The notes beneath the pieces were generated by a model, which made no database searches, was not told where the DNA came from, and saw only the letters and a program-made list of their open reading frames with translations. The position numbers and the translations under genes were made by a program. Below are positions 27,785-36,243 of a stretch of 64,000 bases of DNA, piece by piece (the first letter of the stretch is position 1; every line of letters begins with the position of its first letter). The DNA is taken from NCBI GenBank assembly GCA_016716335.1, contig JADJWN010000021.1, positions 186,001 through 250,000 on the forward strand, given 5' to 3'. Source of the DNA: Saprospiraceae bacterium (GTDB lineage Bacteria; Bacteroidota; Bacteroidia; Chitinophagales; Saprospiraceae).

Positions 27785-27893
27785 ATCCGCCGAAGGCTGA
27801 AACGCTTGAACGATGAATCCGACGAAGGCGGAAACAATGAACGATTCGAGCAATTCGAACGATGAACGATTCGAATCCGCCGAGGGCGGAAAC
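27782..27893. repeat. Three REP-like hairpin elements with TTCGAA-rich linkers
   Basis: A ~22-base element occurs at 27782-27803, 27814-27835 and 27872-27893. The third is a perfect hairpin, TCCGCC (27876-27881), GAG, GGCGGA (27885-27890), and is flanked by TTCGAA palindromes. The other two carry one-base arm changes. Linkers repeat GAACGATGAACGATTCGA-like words. A fourth, decayed copy lies at 16765. The cluster begins inside the stop codon region of the COG2509 gene. Confidence 0.7.
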
Positions 27894-27951
27894 ATTCGAA
27901 CTATGAACACTCCAGCGAGGAAAATCACGACCCGGTGAGATCAAAACATAA

Positions 27952-28462
27952 ACCCTATCAACCCATCAACCCATCAACCCATCAACCAATCAACCCTATA
28001 AACAACTTAGCGAATCCGCAACTTAGCAAATCCACCATAAACCCATAAACCCATCAACCCATCAACCCTATAAACAACTTAGCAAATCCGCAACTTAGCA
28101 AATCCTCAACTTAGCAAATCCGCAACTTAGCAAATCCACCATAAACCCATAAACCCATCAACCCATCAACCCTATAAACAACTTAGCAAATCCGCAACTT
28201 AGCAAATCCTCAATAATTTCAATCAACCAATCAACCCTATAAACAACTTAGCAAATCCGCAACTTAGCAAATCCACCTATAAACCCATAAACCCATAAAC
28301 CCATAAACCCATAACCCCTATAAACAACCCAGCAAATCCGCAACTTAGCAAATCCACCATAAACCCATCAACCCATCAACCCATCAACCCTATCAACTTA
28401 ATAAACAACTTAGCAAATCCGCAACTTAGCAAATCCACCATAAACCCATCAACCCATAAACC
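27952..28462. repeat. Nested 8- and 16-base tandem repeats, G-quadruplex-prone on the minus strand
   Basis: About 510 noncoding bases are built from two words: an 8-base unit AACCCATC/AACCCATA and a 16-base unit AACTTAGCAAATCCGC (about 14 copies, last bases varying). They alternate in five or six larger blocks linked by CCCTATAAACAACTTAGC. The plus strand has very few G. The minus strand has four or more GGG runs spaced by five or six bases at about 27953-27980, 28284-28318 and 28364-28390, which fits intramolecular G-quadruplexes. Stops occur in all frames, so it is not coding. There are no unique spacers, which excludes CRISPR. Confidence 0.85.
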
Positions 28463-28472
28463 ACCTTTACAC

Positions 28473-28502
28473 TTTCGAATTGAATCAATTACCTTATCTT
28501 TG
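28473..28502 (+). promoter_or_regulatory. Candidate promoter of the doxX-tmk pair
   Basis: TATCTTTG (28495-28502) matches the -7 consensus TAnnTTTG. TTTC at 28473-28476, 18 bases upstream, is one base from the -33 TTTG. The ATG at 28539 follows 36 bases later. It lies just after the tandem repeat block. Confidence 0.45.
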
Positions 28503-28538
28503 CCACGTGAGGCCTGACAACAAATACAACTTCTGAGA

Positions 28539-28955
28539 ATGAAAGACATCGCTGAATTATTGGGTCGGATTTTCGTGGCTTTTCTCTTTATCTATGAAGC
28601 ATTGGATGCCATGGTATTTTTCGACAAAACAAAGGCAACGATGGCGGTATATGGCATCACCTGGAAGCCTGACCTGATTCTTACCATAGTCATTATATTT
28701 TTGATTTTTGGGGCAATCCTGGTATTGATCGGGTATTATGCCGGTTTCGGAGCCTTTCTTCTTATCCTTTACTGGTTGCCCTTTACAGTTATCGTTTATT
28801 CATTTTGGGATGACCCGCCGGAGTACCAGAGATTACATGCATTGATGTTTATGCGAAACCTGGCTTTATGTGGCGGTTTACTTATGTTAATAGCCAATGG
28901 TGCCGGTAAGTACAGCATCAAACGCCTGATTTACATCATGAAGCTTCCCAAATAA
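28539..28955 (+). CDS. DoxX family membrane protein
   Basis: This 138-residue protein has four membrane helices. It opens MKDIAELLGRIFVAFLFIYE and has a middle helix (LILTIVIIFLIFGAILVLIG). The conserved DoxX features are the early Gly-Arg in LLGRI and a final helix after HALMFMRNLALCGGLLMLI. DoxX-like proteins are poorly defined; some act in quinone-linked redox or stress protection. It sits 32 bases upstream of tmk, probably in the same transcript, although no functional link with nucleotide metabolism is evident. Confidence 0.85.
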   Translation: MKDIAELLGRIFVAFLFIYEALDAMVFFDKTKATMAVYGITWKPDLILTIVIIFLIFGAILVLIGYYAGFGAFLLILYWLPFTVIVYSFWDDPPEYQRLHALMFMRNLALCGGLLMLIANGAGKYSIKRLIYIMKLPK

Positions 28956-28987
28956 TCAATTTCTGAAAATCATCTCAACCACTCAAC

Positions 28988-29605
28988 ATGTTCATAGTTT
29001 TCGAAGGCATAGACGGAAGCGGCAAGAGTACCCAGGCAAAATTGCTGTATGAATACCTGAGGTCAGAAGGCTATACGTGTTACCTCACTTCAGAACCAAC
29101 CGACAGTATCATTGGTGCAACGATCCGCAATGTATTCAATCACCGCATTCAGGCTGATCAGCATACGATTGCCGCTTTGTTTGCCGCAGACAGACTCGAT
29201 CATCTTCAGAATGAGGTCAATGGAATACTGAAAAAGCTGAACGAAGGCAACGTGGTAATATGTGACAGGTATTATTTTTCATCTTATGCATATCATGGTG
29301 TGCATGTAGATATGAATTGGGTAATCCAGATGAACAGCGTTGCGTCTCAGTTATTGAAGGCAGACCTTACCTTCCATATACAAATGCCTCCGGAAGCCAG
29401 TCTGGAAAGAATCCGCTCCGGGCGTAGCTCCACAGAATTGTATGAAACGCTGGAAAATCTGAAATCTGTCGCAGAAAAATATGAAGAGGCTTATCAAAAA
29501 GCAGGGAAAGGGGAAAATATTCATTTCATCAATGGCACTATGAATATCCAGAACATTCAGGAGCAGATACGTAATATTGTTAAAGAAAAATTGACTCAAA
29601 AATAA
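28988..29605 (+). CDS. tmk: Thymidylate kinase
   Basis: This 205-residue kinase phosphorylates dTMP to dTDP. The P-loop is FEGIDGSGKSTQAKLL at residues ~5-20. The DRY-type motif is VVICDRYYFSSYAYHG near residues 91-106, and TSEPTD near 34-39 contacts the substrate. The lid region ERIRSGRSSTELYETLENL is present, somewhat divergent from the classical form. The length is standard. It follows the DoxX gene. A hairpin 4 bases after its stop lacks a T-run on this strand and more likely ends the opposing operon. Confidence 0.95.
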   Translation: MFIVFEGIDGSGKSTQAKLLYEYLRSEGYTCYLTSEPTDSIIGATIRNVFNHRIQADQHTIAALFAADRLDHLQNEVNGILKKLNEGNVVICDRYYFSSYAYHGVHVDMNWVIQMNSVASQLLKADLTFHIQMPPEASLERIRSGRSSTELYETLENLKSVAEKYEEAYQKAGKGENIHFINGTMNIQNIQEQIRNIVKEKLTQK

Positions 29606-29635
29606 AAAGACCTTGAAGTGTTGAGTTTCAAGGTC
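29596..29635 (-). terminator. Intrinsic terminator of the sigma-TPR operon
   Basis: A perfect 9-base stem, GACCTTGAA (29609-29617) with TTCAAGGTC (29627-29635), has a 9-base loop. On the minus strand it is followed by TTTTTATTTTT, a proper U-tract. It lies about 90 bases after the TPR gene stop at 29724 and so fits termination of that operon. On the plus strand no T-run follows. Confidence 0.75.
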
Positions 29636-29723
29636 CGGCGCACAAATCCGCAAATGGGAATTGAAATCTTAATGCCTCAGTAATTCCTGTTCATAGCTCT
29701 AAACAGAAATAAATCGCTTCTTT

Positions 29724-30509
29724 TTATTCAAACCATCGTCTTAAAGGGTTCTGTAATCTGGATTTAAGTTCAATCAGCCTTTCATGGTCTGCCACATCGG
29801 GATTATTTATACCCTCGTTCAATACATTGACAGCCTCCTGATACTTTTGGGTTTTAATATAAGTCAGGGCGATATTCATGTATCCATCCACTGCATAGGC
29901 AGTGTTGTTCTCAATCAGCAGTCTGTACTGTGCGATGGCATTATCGTAGTCCCCGGTGTAATAGTAGGATGCCCCGAGCATCAAAATATAATCCGGTTTG
30001 CCGAATGAAACCAGGTCATGTGGTGCCAGCAAATCAATCACTTTATTGTAATTCTTGTCTGCAAATGCGACTTTGACCTCATTGCCATTGACTTGTGGCC
30101 TGGCAGATCTGACCAATGAATTTTCCATCAGCGGATAATCTGCCAAAATAGCCTGGTCTGAAAACTTAGAGTCGCTATAGAAATTCAGTACTGCAATGCA
30201 ACTGAATACAAGCACCATTGCAGCAGCTATCCTGAATAATACGGAGCCGGTCATCCTGCTTAAAATGCTTAGAGAAACTTCATTGCCTGAAAAGTATTTG
30301 CCACCCAATTCGTCAGTCAACTGCCGGAAGTTTCTTTCATCTTTCTGTATTCTCAATGCCAATGATACCTTTTGTCTTACATCCGCATATTCTCTGAATT
30401 GTGCCTGCCAATTGGGATACTCGACCTGTAAGTTCATGGCTTTAAGATCATCCATATTTCCATTTCTGATGACGTCTTCAAATATTTCGTATAAAATCGT
30501 ATTTTTCAT
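29724..30509 (-). CDS. TPR membrane protein paired with a sigma factor (possible anti-sigma factor)
   Basis: This 261-residue protein has an N-terminal cytoplasmic part (~1-85), one membrane helix (LFRIAAAMVLVFSCIAVLNF, ~90-110) and an outer part with two or three TPR units (PDYILMLGASYYYTGDYDNA; AVDGYMNIALTYIKTQKYQE). It starts 20 bases after the stop of a sigma-70-like gene. This order and topology match the anti-sigma or regulator partners of ECF-type sigma factors in Bacteroidota, but no zinc-binding anti-sigma motif is present. The anti-sigma role is therefore inference. An intrinsic terminator follows. Confidence 0.75.
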   Translation of the reverse strand: MKNTILYEIFEDVIRNGNMDDLKAMNLQVEYPNWQAQFREYADVRQKVSLALRIQKDERNFRQLTDELGGKYFSGNEVSLSILSRMTGSVLFRIAAAMVLVFSCIAVLNFYSDSKFSDQAILADYPLMENSLVRSARPQVNGNEVKVAFADKNYNKVIDLLAPHDLVSFGKPDYILMLGASYYYTGDYDNAIAQYRLLIENNTAYAVDGYMNIALTYIKTQKYQEAVNVLNEGINNPDVADHERLIELKSRLQNPLRRWFE

Positions 30510-30529
30510 GATTGCGCTTTTTTTTATTA

Positions 30530-31150
30530 CTATCCGTTAATTAATTCATTATACCTGTAGTCTTTTTTCACCAATTCGATCAGTCGGGATTTGCATTCAG
30601 AGGCTTTCTTTCTTATGTATGCATAGCTCACGTCCAGAATTCCGGCTATCTCCTGCCATCCGAGGTGTTTTCCATCTTTATCCGTCTGCCATGACATCTC
30701 TATCACTTCTCTGCAGCCGTCATTCATCATTTTCAGTTTTTCCATCATCAGTTTCATTCTGTCATCCTCTCTGAGCATAACATTCACCTCTTCACTGATG
30801 GATACAATATTGGGAAGTGTTTCCTCTCCGTATTGTGTCTTAGACATATACTTGGAGCTCAATTGTGTCAACCATCTCTTCTTGCATGCCAGACTTAAAA
30901 AGGTATAAAAACTGCACCTGATCTCAAGGCCTGCATGCGCCTGTCTGTACAATGAAATCATCACCTCCTGAAAAACATCTTTAGCGTCATCTGCGGTGCC
31001 ATTGTTCTGTACAATCATCCTCTCTATATCCTTGCTGTACTTTCTGTAAATCTCTTCGATTACAGTTCTGCTGCATTCTCTGATTCCTCTCAGAAATCTT
31101 CCTGATTCGGTTTCAAATGATGGGTTTAAGTTTTGGCTTTCTGTATTCAT
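30530..31150 (-). CDS. RNA polymerase sigma factor, sigma-70/ECF-like
   Basis: This 206-residue protein has a region 2 (EEIYRKYSKDIERMIVQNN, then DDAKDVFQEVMISLYRQA) and a region 4 helix-turn-helix (HLGWQEIAGILDVSYAYIRK). It matches ECF-type sigma factors. I chose ATG 31150 (MNTESQNLNPSF); the frame reaches a TTG at 31165, which adds five residues. The DVFQE motif in region 2 is typical of polymerase core binding. Cotranscribed with the TPR membrane protein. Two short forward genes, a lipoprotein and an outer-membrane barrel, start about 0.4 kb upstream on the other strand and could be its targets (inference). Confidence 0.87.
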   Translation of the reverse strand: MNTESQNLNPSFETESGRFLRGIRECSRTVIEEIYRKYSKDIERMIVQNNGTADDAKDVFQEVMISLYRQAHAGLEIRCSFYTFLSLACKKRWLTQLSSKYMSKTQYGEETLPNIVSISEEVNVMLREDDRMKLMMEKLKMMNDGCREVIEMSWQTDKDGKHLGWQEIAGILDVSYAYIRKKASECKSRLIELVKKDYRYNELING

Positions 31151-31579
31151 GACTTTCAGATTCAATAAAATTGCTTTCCTGCACTAATATCGGAGTGTTT
31201 TATTTTTTGTTACCCCTCATGAACAAAAAAATTTATCAGAAGTCATTTTATATGTAAATAGACTATCAATAAATGAGCCCTGGCCTTCTTGATTAAATCA
31301 CATCGCACCCCGACTTCTCTATTCCTTAACCGGATATCTATGCCATCTTTACTCACATCAAGGGTTATATATTATACTTTGGGTCGGAGATAAAAAATAT
31401 CTTTCAGGACTTGTATCATCCGGACTTCCCTTTAAAGCATACTGCCCTACTGTAAATTCATTAAAATCATAAGACCAAAAAAAAATCATTTTTTTTCTCA
31501 AAATCAGGGTAACAATCTGAAGCGAATACTGACTATAAGACAAACACACTCATTCACTAACTACAAAAAACTACACAAC
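31151..31579. other. Intergenic region without recognised gene
   Basis: About 430 AT-rich bases separate the divergent sigma factor and small lipoprotein genes. I see no open frame with family support, no RNA gene and no complete TTTG-N18-TAnnTTTG promoter. Promoters for both directions must lie here, possibly recognised by the adjacent sigma factor itself. Confidence 0.5.
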
Positions 31580-31735
31580 ATGAAAAAAGCACAGATTATG
31601 GCAGGATGGATAATGCTGATGACCTTGAGTCTGAGCTCCTGCAAAACCAACAAGGTGGGATGTTACTACGGCAAGATGGATATCCGGCAACACAATGAAT
31701 CCATCTCACTGGTAACAGATAAATGTCCCTCCTGA
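31580..31735 (+). CDS. Small putative lipoprotein (51 residues)
   Basis: ATG 31580 to TGA 31735 encodes 51 residues. MKKAQIMAGWIMLMTLSLSS is a signal peptide, and Cys21 forms a lipobox (LSLSSC). The mature part is only ~31 residues, with two more cysteines (VGCYY and DKCPS). I do not recognise a family. It lies 142 bases upstream of an outer-membrane barrel gene and divergent from a sigma factor, which suggests a small envelope-stress module. Without homologues this remains a prediction from the signal peptide and start context. Confidence 0.6.
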   Translation: MKKAQIMAGWIMLMTLSLSSCKTNKVGCYYGKMDIRQHNESISLVTDKCPS

Positions 31736-31877
31736 CTTAAGGCCCTCTGACTATAACTACAACTGAAAAAACCTACTGAAATGATAGTTCAGCAGGCATA
31801 TCAGATAATGCCTGCTGACTTACTGTCAATCTCTCTTCTGAAAATTACTATCTTTTTAAACCATAAAAACTACAATC

Positions 31878-32517
31878 ATGAAAAAGTTATCTCTTGCTTT
31901 TTGTCCTTTTCCTTTTATGCATGCATATCCATGCTCAGTTGAGAATGGGTGTCACAGGATATCACAATTCTGTCAGGGTCAATACCCACAGCCGCGACCT
32001 TCCTACACTTGATGGCAGGCATGCCTACACTTTTGGTATGACAGGCCATGAAAATCAATACTCTTTCGGTGTCGGCTTCTTTAATAATTATGGCAATCTT
32101 TTCCTTATGCCGGAGATATTGTATAGAAAAAATGTGGCTACTTATGGATTACAAAATCTGATGAGAGGCGAAAGTGTGGCTAACGAAATCAAGGAAAGCC
32201 GAACAGTGGTACAAATTCCTGTGGCTGCAGGTGTGGACTTCGGATTGATCAGAGTGGGTGTAGGCCCGACTTTCGAGCTGTTGCTGGACGAAACCAATAC
32301 AATAAACAGCTTGTCAGACATTGTGAGAAAAGAAAGAAAGGTCAACTGTGGTTTTCAGTTTCTGCTGGGAGTGGACCTGAGCAAAAACCTTTTGATCAAT
32401 CTCAAATATGAACAGGAGTTTAACAAGGCCGGTGATATGTATTACTACAACAATATGAATACCCGGATACAGAGTAGAGTGAGCCGCATCAGTGCGGGAA
32501 TAGGTATCTATATCTGA
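31878..32517 (+). CDS. Outer-membrane beta-barrel protein (frame broken within the signal peptide)
   Basis: The main frame from TTG 31894 to 32517 encodes 207 residues: a hydrophobic stretch LLFVLFLLCMHIHAQ that ends in a typical AQ cleavage site, then alternating strands (YSFGVGFFNNYGNLFLMPEI; GVDFGLIRVGVGPTFELLL; a final SAGIGIYI). It looks like a small porin-like barrel. An ATG at 31878 opens MKKLSLAF, an ideal signal peptide start, but in a different frame. One extra base between 31889 and 31897 would explain this and give a 212-residue protein. In the present frame only a TTG start without positive residues is available, so a sequence or real indel is likely. The specific function is unknown. 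Confidence 0.7.
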
Positions 32518-32549
32518 GAAAAAAACGATGAAAACAAACTGCAAAAATG

Positions 32550-32579
32550 AAAAAATTGCCTCCGGGCAATTTTTTTTTA
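32550..32579. terminator. Bidirectional intrinsic terminator
   Basis: AAAAATTGCC (32551-32560), loop TCCG, then GGCAAT followed by nine T. The A-run on one side and the T-run on the other let it end both the barrel gene (stop 32517, +) and the helicase gene (stop 32577, -). The helicase stop lies within the T-run. Confidence 0.85.
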
Positions 32580-35510
32580 TTCCAATAAATATTGTGCCTT
32601 ATCGATTATCTCCCCAGGCATGTCATTGTCCTGAATTATCTCCTCTGATACAGATAGTTTTTCCCTTTGAAGGGAGAGAATCTTATCTTCTATCGTATCC
32701 TTAGTGATAAATCTCAAAACAAAGACCGGTTTTTCCCTGCCGATTCTGTGGGCTCTGGATATTGCCTGATTTTCTGCAAAAGGATTCCACCATGGATCTA
32801 TGATAAATACATAATCTGCCTCCGTGAGATTGAGCCCAGTGCCTCCTGCCTTTAATGAAATCAGGAATATCTTTACATCAGGATCACACTGAAAATCATT
32901 TACCAGACGGCCTCTATCCTTTACAGCAGTGTCACCGGTGAGCATCCGGTACCCTACTCCATGCCGGATAAGGTAATCAGCGATATCATCGAGATAAGCA
33001 TGGAAGGTGGAAAATACCAGCAGTTTTTTATCAGCTTTGAGCACTTCATCAAGTTTGTAATACAGCATCTCCATTTTTGAGGAGCTACCCTCCCAGTCCT
33101 CAAGCACATCCCCGGGATTACAAGCCATGCGTCTCAATCTTTGCAATAAGGTAAAGACGTGCAACCTATAGCCCGCCTCTGCCCTGTCTAAGCCAAGCAG
33201 ATAATTTCTGGCAGCCGATTTTTCAGTTTCATAGGCTTTGCGGTGCTCCTCATTCATTTCACAAAAAACATGCTGTTCCATGAGTGCCGGCAAATCAGGA
33301 GCCACCTGTTGTTTGGTACGACGGAGGATATAAGGCTGGACCAGGCTGCGCAATTTGAGGATGGCTTCCGGATCTTTCTTTTGTTCTATGGGTATCTGAA
33401 AATGTTCTTTGAAAAACCGGTAAGATTTGAGAATGTGTTTGTTGATAAACTCCATCTGTGACCAAAGGTCTGCAAGCGAATTTTCTAACGGGGTACCGCT
33501 CAGGCTGATTCGGCCGTCTGCCTGCAGTGCATTGACCAATGCAAATATCCGGCTGTTTCTGTTTTTGATATACTGACTTTCATCCAGTATGACAAACCGG
33601 AAATGCATGGTTCTGAAAATTTCAGCATCTGAATACAAGGTCTGATAGCTGGTCAGGAGGACATCATAGCTTCTCAGCAAATCCGCTTTTTTATGCCTTT
33701 TGGCTCCGATATGTCTGCAGACCATAAGTGATGGAGCAAACCTGCGGATCTCGTTTTCCCAATTGAAGACCAGTGACGCCGGCAGCACAATCAAAGCCTG
33801 AAGAGGAGATCTTTCCTCAGCATACTGCATTTGAAACAGGTCCAGCTGTATTCCTCCTCCGGCATTGGAACCAGATGAGGATTGCTTGAGTTCGTCCTTA
33901 ACCTTAGTCAATACTGCAAGAGTCTGAAGGGTTTTTCCCAGTCCCATATCATCCGCCAGGCATGCCCCCAAACCTTCTTTGTAATGCCGATACATCCATG
34001 CAGCACCTTCTATCTGGTAGGGTCTGAGCTCCGCATGCAGTCTGTCTGAAGGGCTGAATTTTACTGGAGACAAATCCTTATACTTATCCTTATGGTCAAT
34101 GTCATTATCCATTAATTGCTCTATCAGGGTGAAGTGGGTTTTGGGTATCTTCCACACTACAGCATCACTGCTTCCAAACACCGCCATGTCCTTGTATGTA
34201 GCTAAAAGGGTATCGGGAAGAATTACATAAGTGCCATCCTGAAGCCTGAAAAAAGGATCACTCTCCAGAATATTCCGGTAAAACCTGGATACCGGATAGT
34301 TTATCCCATTGATGAGAAAGCCTCCTTTCAGTTCAAACCAGTCTCCTTTTTTAGCGGCTTTTACACTTTCCCTTACCACTGCTGGTATGATTTTTTTGCC
34401 ATCTATCACAGGATCTGATACCCTTAAGCTATCCTTTAACAACTCCGGAGCAATATCATAGAAGACACTGTATTTTTTTCCATCCTGCAGCTGAAATCTG
34501 CCTGAAGCATTTCTGAACAGCCCCGCCTGCTGCAATATGATTTCATATGCAGCCTCTGCCTCAAAATTTCTTCGGATTTGAAATACATGGACACCATCCG
34601 CTTCACCGAACTCAATTTTTGTCCTTCGGGTCGTCTTTTCCCCACAGATAAAACTGTGCTGCTGATACCTGAATCCTAACTCAAGCACCCAGATTCCAGC
34701 CATAAAATCATACACATACTTCAGGGTTGCTTCATCCAGGCGGTCATATACTTCTACTTCAAATCCCTCTGTCTCAATATCTGCATGCAACAATACATCT
34801 CTTAAAAATTTATCAAAGAATTCTCTCACATTTTTATCAGGAATGAAGAGCTTATCTTTGGTAAGAAAGGGAGTGATTTTATTGGCATTGATGTTTTGTA
34901 AGGTAAAGACGGTATCGTGGATTATGATTCTTCCGGGATTGTCTGTTATGATACGAATCTTGTTTTGAGAGGGTATATACACTTCTTCAGCCCTTAAATC
35001 CAGGGTATAATTGATGCCTGTAACTGTTTTACTGAAAAATAAGCCGGGTTTCAGTTTGTCATGAGAAAAACGAAGCAAACGTTCTGACACAGGTATTTTT
35101 CTTTCCAGATTGAGACACAAAAAAGCCTCCTGGGCTTTTACCTTATCCATAAACAAACCCAGCTTGTTGTCAATGTATTGTCTCACAATCTTCTGTGTAG
35201 TACTATCTTCAAAAAGCTGTATCAGAGAGATTTTCTTTTTTTTGTTTCTGTTGAAGTAAGACTCCAGATTGTTGAAACTCAACTGGTCCACAAATTCAAG
35301 CAGTTCTTCCTGATCGTGCCCAAGATCATCCAGTCCGTACCCGGGGAGAGTGGCAGGGTTAGCCTGTGCTTTGATATAGCCGGGTGTACCGTCAGCTTTA
35401 ACATCCACAATATAGGCCTGAGGCAAAAGCAATCCCGTGTTTCCCGCTTCATTGAGACTATATACTATCGTATAAGGCTTACGCAATACATCCCCTGCCA
35501 TGAGATTCAT
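32577..35510 (-). CDS. SNF2-family DEAD/DEAH-box helicase
   Basis: This 977-residue protein has an N-terminal half of ~480 residues without a recognised motif. A Swi2/Snf2 ATPase core follows. Walker A is DDMGLGKTLQTLAVL near residue 520. Motif II is VILDESQYIKN (DESQ rather than the usual DEAH or DEAQ). Motif III is SLSGTPLENSLADLWSQMEF. The second core domain has FSTFHAYLDDIADYL, LISLKAGGTGLNLTEADYVF and QAISRAHRIGREKPVFVLRF (motif VI). It probably remodels DNA-protein complexes, such as RNA polymerase, as RapA does. It is a single gene, convergent with the barrel gene. The start ATG 35510 fits; downstream is a bidirectional terminator. Confidence 0.92.
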   Translation of the reverse strand: MNLMAGDVLRKPYTIVYSLNEAGNTGLLLPQAYIVDVKADGTPGYIKAQANPATLPGYGLDDLGHDQEELLEFVDQLSFNNLESYFNRNKKKKISLIQLFEDSTTQKIVRQYIDNKLGLFMDKVKAQEAFLCLNLERKIPVSERLLRFSHDKLKPGLFFSKTVTGINYTLDLRAEEVYIPSQNKIRIITDNPGRIIIHDTVFTLQNINANKITPFLTKDKLFIPDKNVREFFDKFLRDVLLHADIETEGFEVEVYDRLDEATLKYVYDFMAGIWVLELGFRYQQHSFICGEKTTRRTKIEFGEADGVHVFQIRRNFEAEAAYEIILQQAGLFRNASGRFQLQDGKKYSVFYDIAPELLKDSLRVSDPVIDGKKIIPAVVRESVKAAKKGDWFELKGGFLINGINYPVSRFYRNILESDPFFRLQDGTYVILPDTLLATYKDMAVFGSSDAVVWKIPKTHFTLIEQLMDNDIDHKDKYKDLSPVKFSPSDRLHAELRPYQIEGAAWMYRHYKEGLGACLADDMGLGKTLQTLAVLTKVKDELKQSSSGSNAGGGIQLDLFQMQYAEERSPLQALIVLPASLVFNWENEIRRFAPSLMVCRHIGAKRHKKADLLRSYDVLLTSYQTLYSDAEIFRTMHFRFVILDESQYIKNRNSRIFALVNALQADGRISLSGTPLENSLADLWSQMEFINKHILKSYRFFKEHFQIPIEQKKDPEAILKLRSLVQPYILRRTKQQVAPDLPALMEQHVFCEMNEEHRKAYETEKSAARNYLLGLDRAEAGYRLHVFTLLQRLRRMACNPGDVLEDWEGSSSKMEMLYYKLDEVLKADKKLLVFSTFHAYLDDIADYLIRHGVGYRMLTGDTAVKDRGRLVNDFQCDPDVKIFLISLKAGGTGLNLTEADYVFIIDPWWNPFAENQAISRAHRIGREKPVFVLRFITKDTIEDKILSLQREKLSVSEEIIQDNDMPGEIIDKAQYLLE

Positions 35511-35647
35511 TTTCGGGCGGCAAAGGTATATCTTTTGGTAAAATTCAGAGTGAACTTTGTAATGTGACGGGCAGACATGGACATAATTATCCGTCTCAGG
35601 TCTTGCCGTAAAAACCGGAAACTTATGCTTTAATGACTTCTAATGCT

Positions 35648-35832
35648 GTCCTGTACATGAATTCAGAAGTATAAAAATAAAATCTCTGCTTACATCTTCA
35701 CCCAGCTTCCGCTGTGCAATTCCCTGTTTTCATGATGCAATGTATAATGATATGATCTGGCAGGCAGGTCTGAAAGGTCTATCATATTAGGTCCATTTTT
35801 ATTCCGGTTTGTACATAGACATTCCTGCCTTG
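35648..35832 (-). pseudogene. Duplicated remnant of a T9SS C-terminal sorting domain
   Basis: These 185 bases are a near copy (roughly 95% by eye) of 41687-41872, the last ~145 coding bases plus ~40 downstream bases of the T9SS gene at 41729-43207. A one-base deletion (GCATT changed to TATT near 35802) puts the remnant out of frame and brings in stops. It keeps the end HENRELHSGSWVKM in one frame. No upstream body of the gene remains. The rest of 35511-36243 holds no gene that I can support. Confidence 0.8.
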
Positions 35833-36243
35833 AATGCTGATACCGGAATATGCATTATAAAATCTATTCAAACCTTAAATGGCTGCAAAATAAATCAAAC
35901 AAAGGTCATACCCATGACTGACAATATCTGTTCATTACAGGACCATAAAATACATTTAATTCAAAATAATCATAAATCATCATAATCAATGGTTTACAAT
36001 ACTAACCTAATATATTTTATTGTCATTACAAGCTTTTTCACGAAGTGCCGATGTGTAATCCGGATTAAATCCGCCTGGACATCTTCTCACCCAAAATCCC
36101 TGAAATCTACCGGCATCAGGTGAGAAGAGAACTCTGCTATACTGTATATTTTAATCTGAATTAACCTCATTCAAAATTCAACATTCTTTGTTCAGATTAT
36201 TTCCAAACCTGGCAGATTCAGATCACTCAAATCATTGCGATTA

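Noticed and set aside
27952..28462. CRISPR array
   Set aside because: Repeats are 8 and 16 bases, degenerate, without unique spacers of constant length, and there are no cas genes nearby.
29609..29635. Terminator of tmk on the plus strand
   Set aside because: No T-run follows on the plus strand; the U-tract is on the minus strand.
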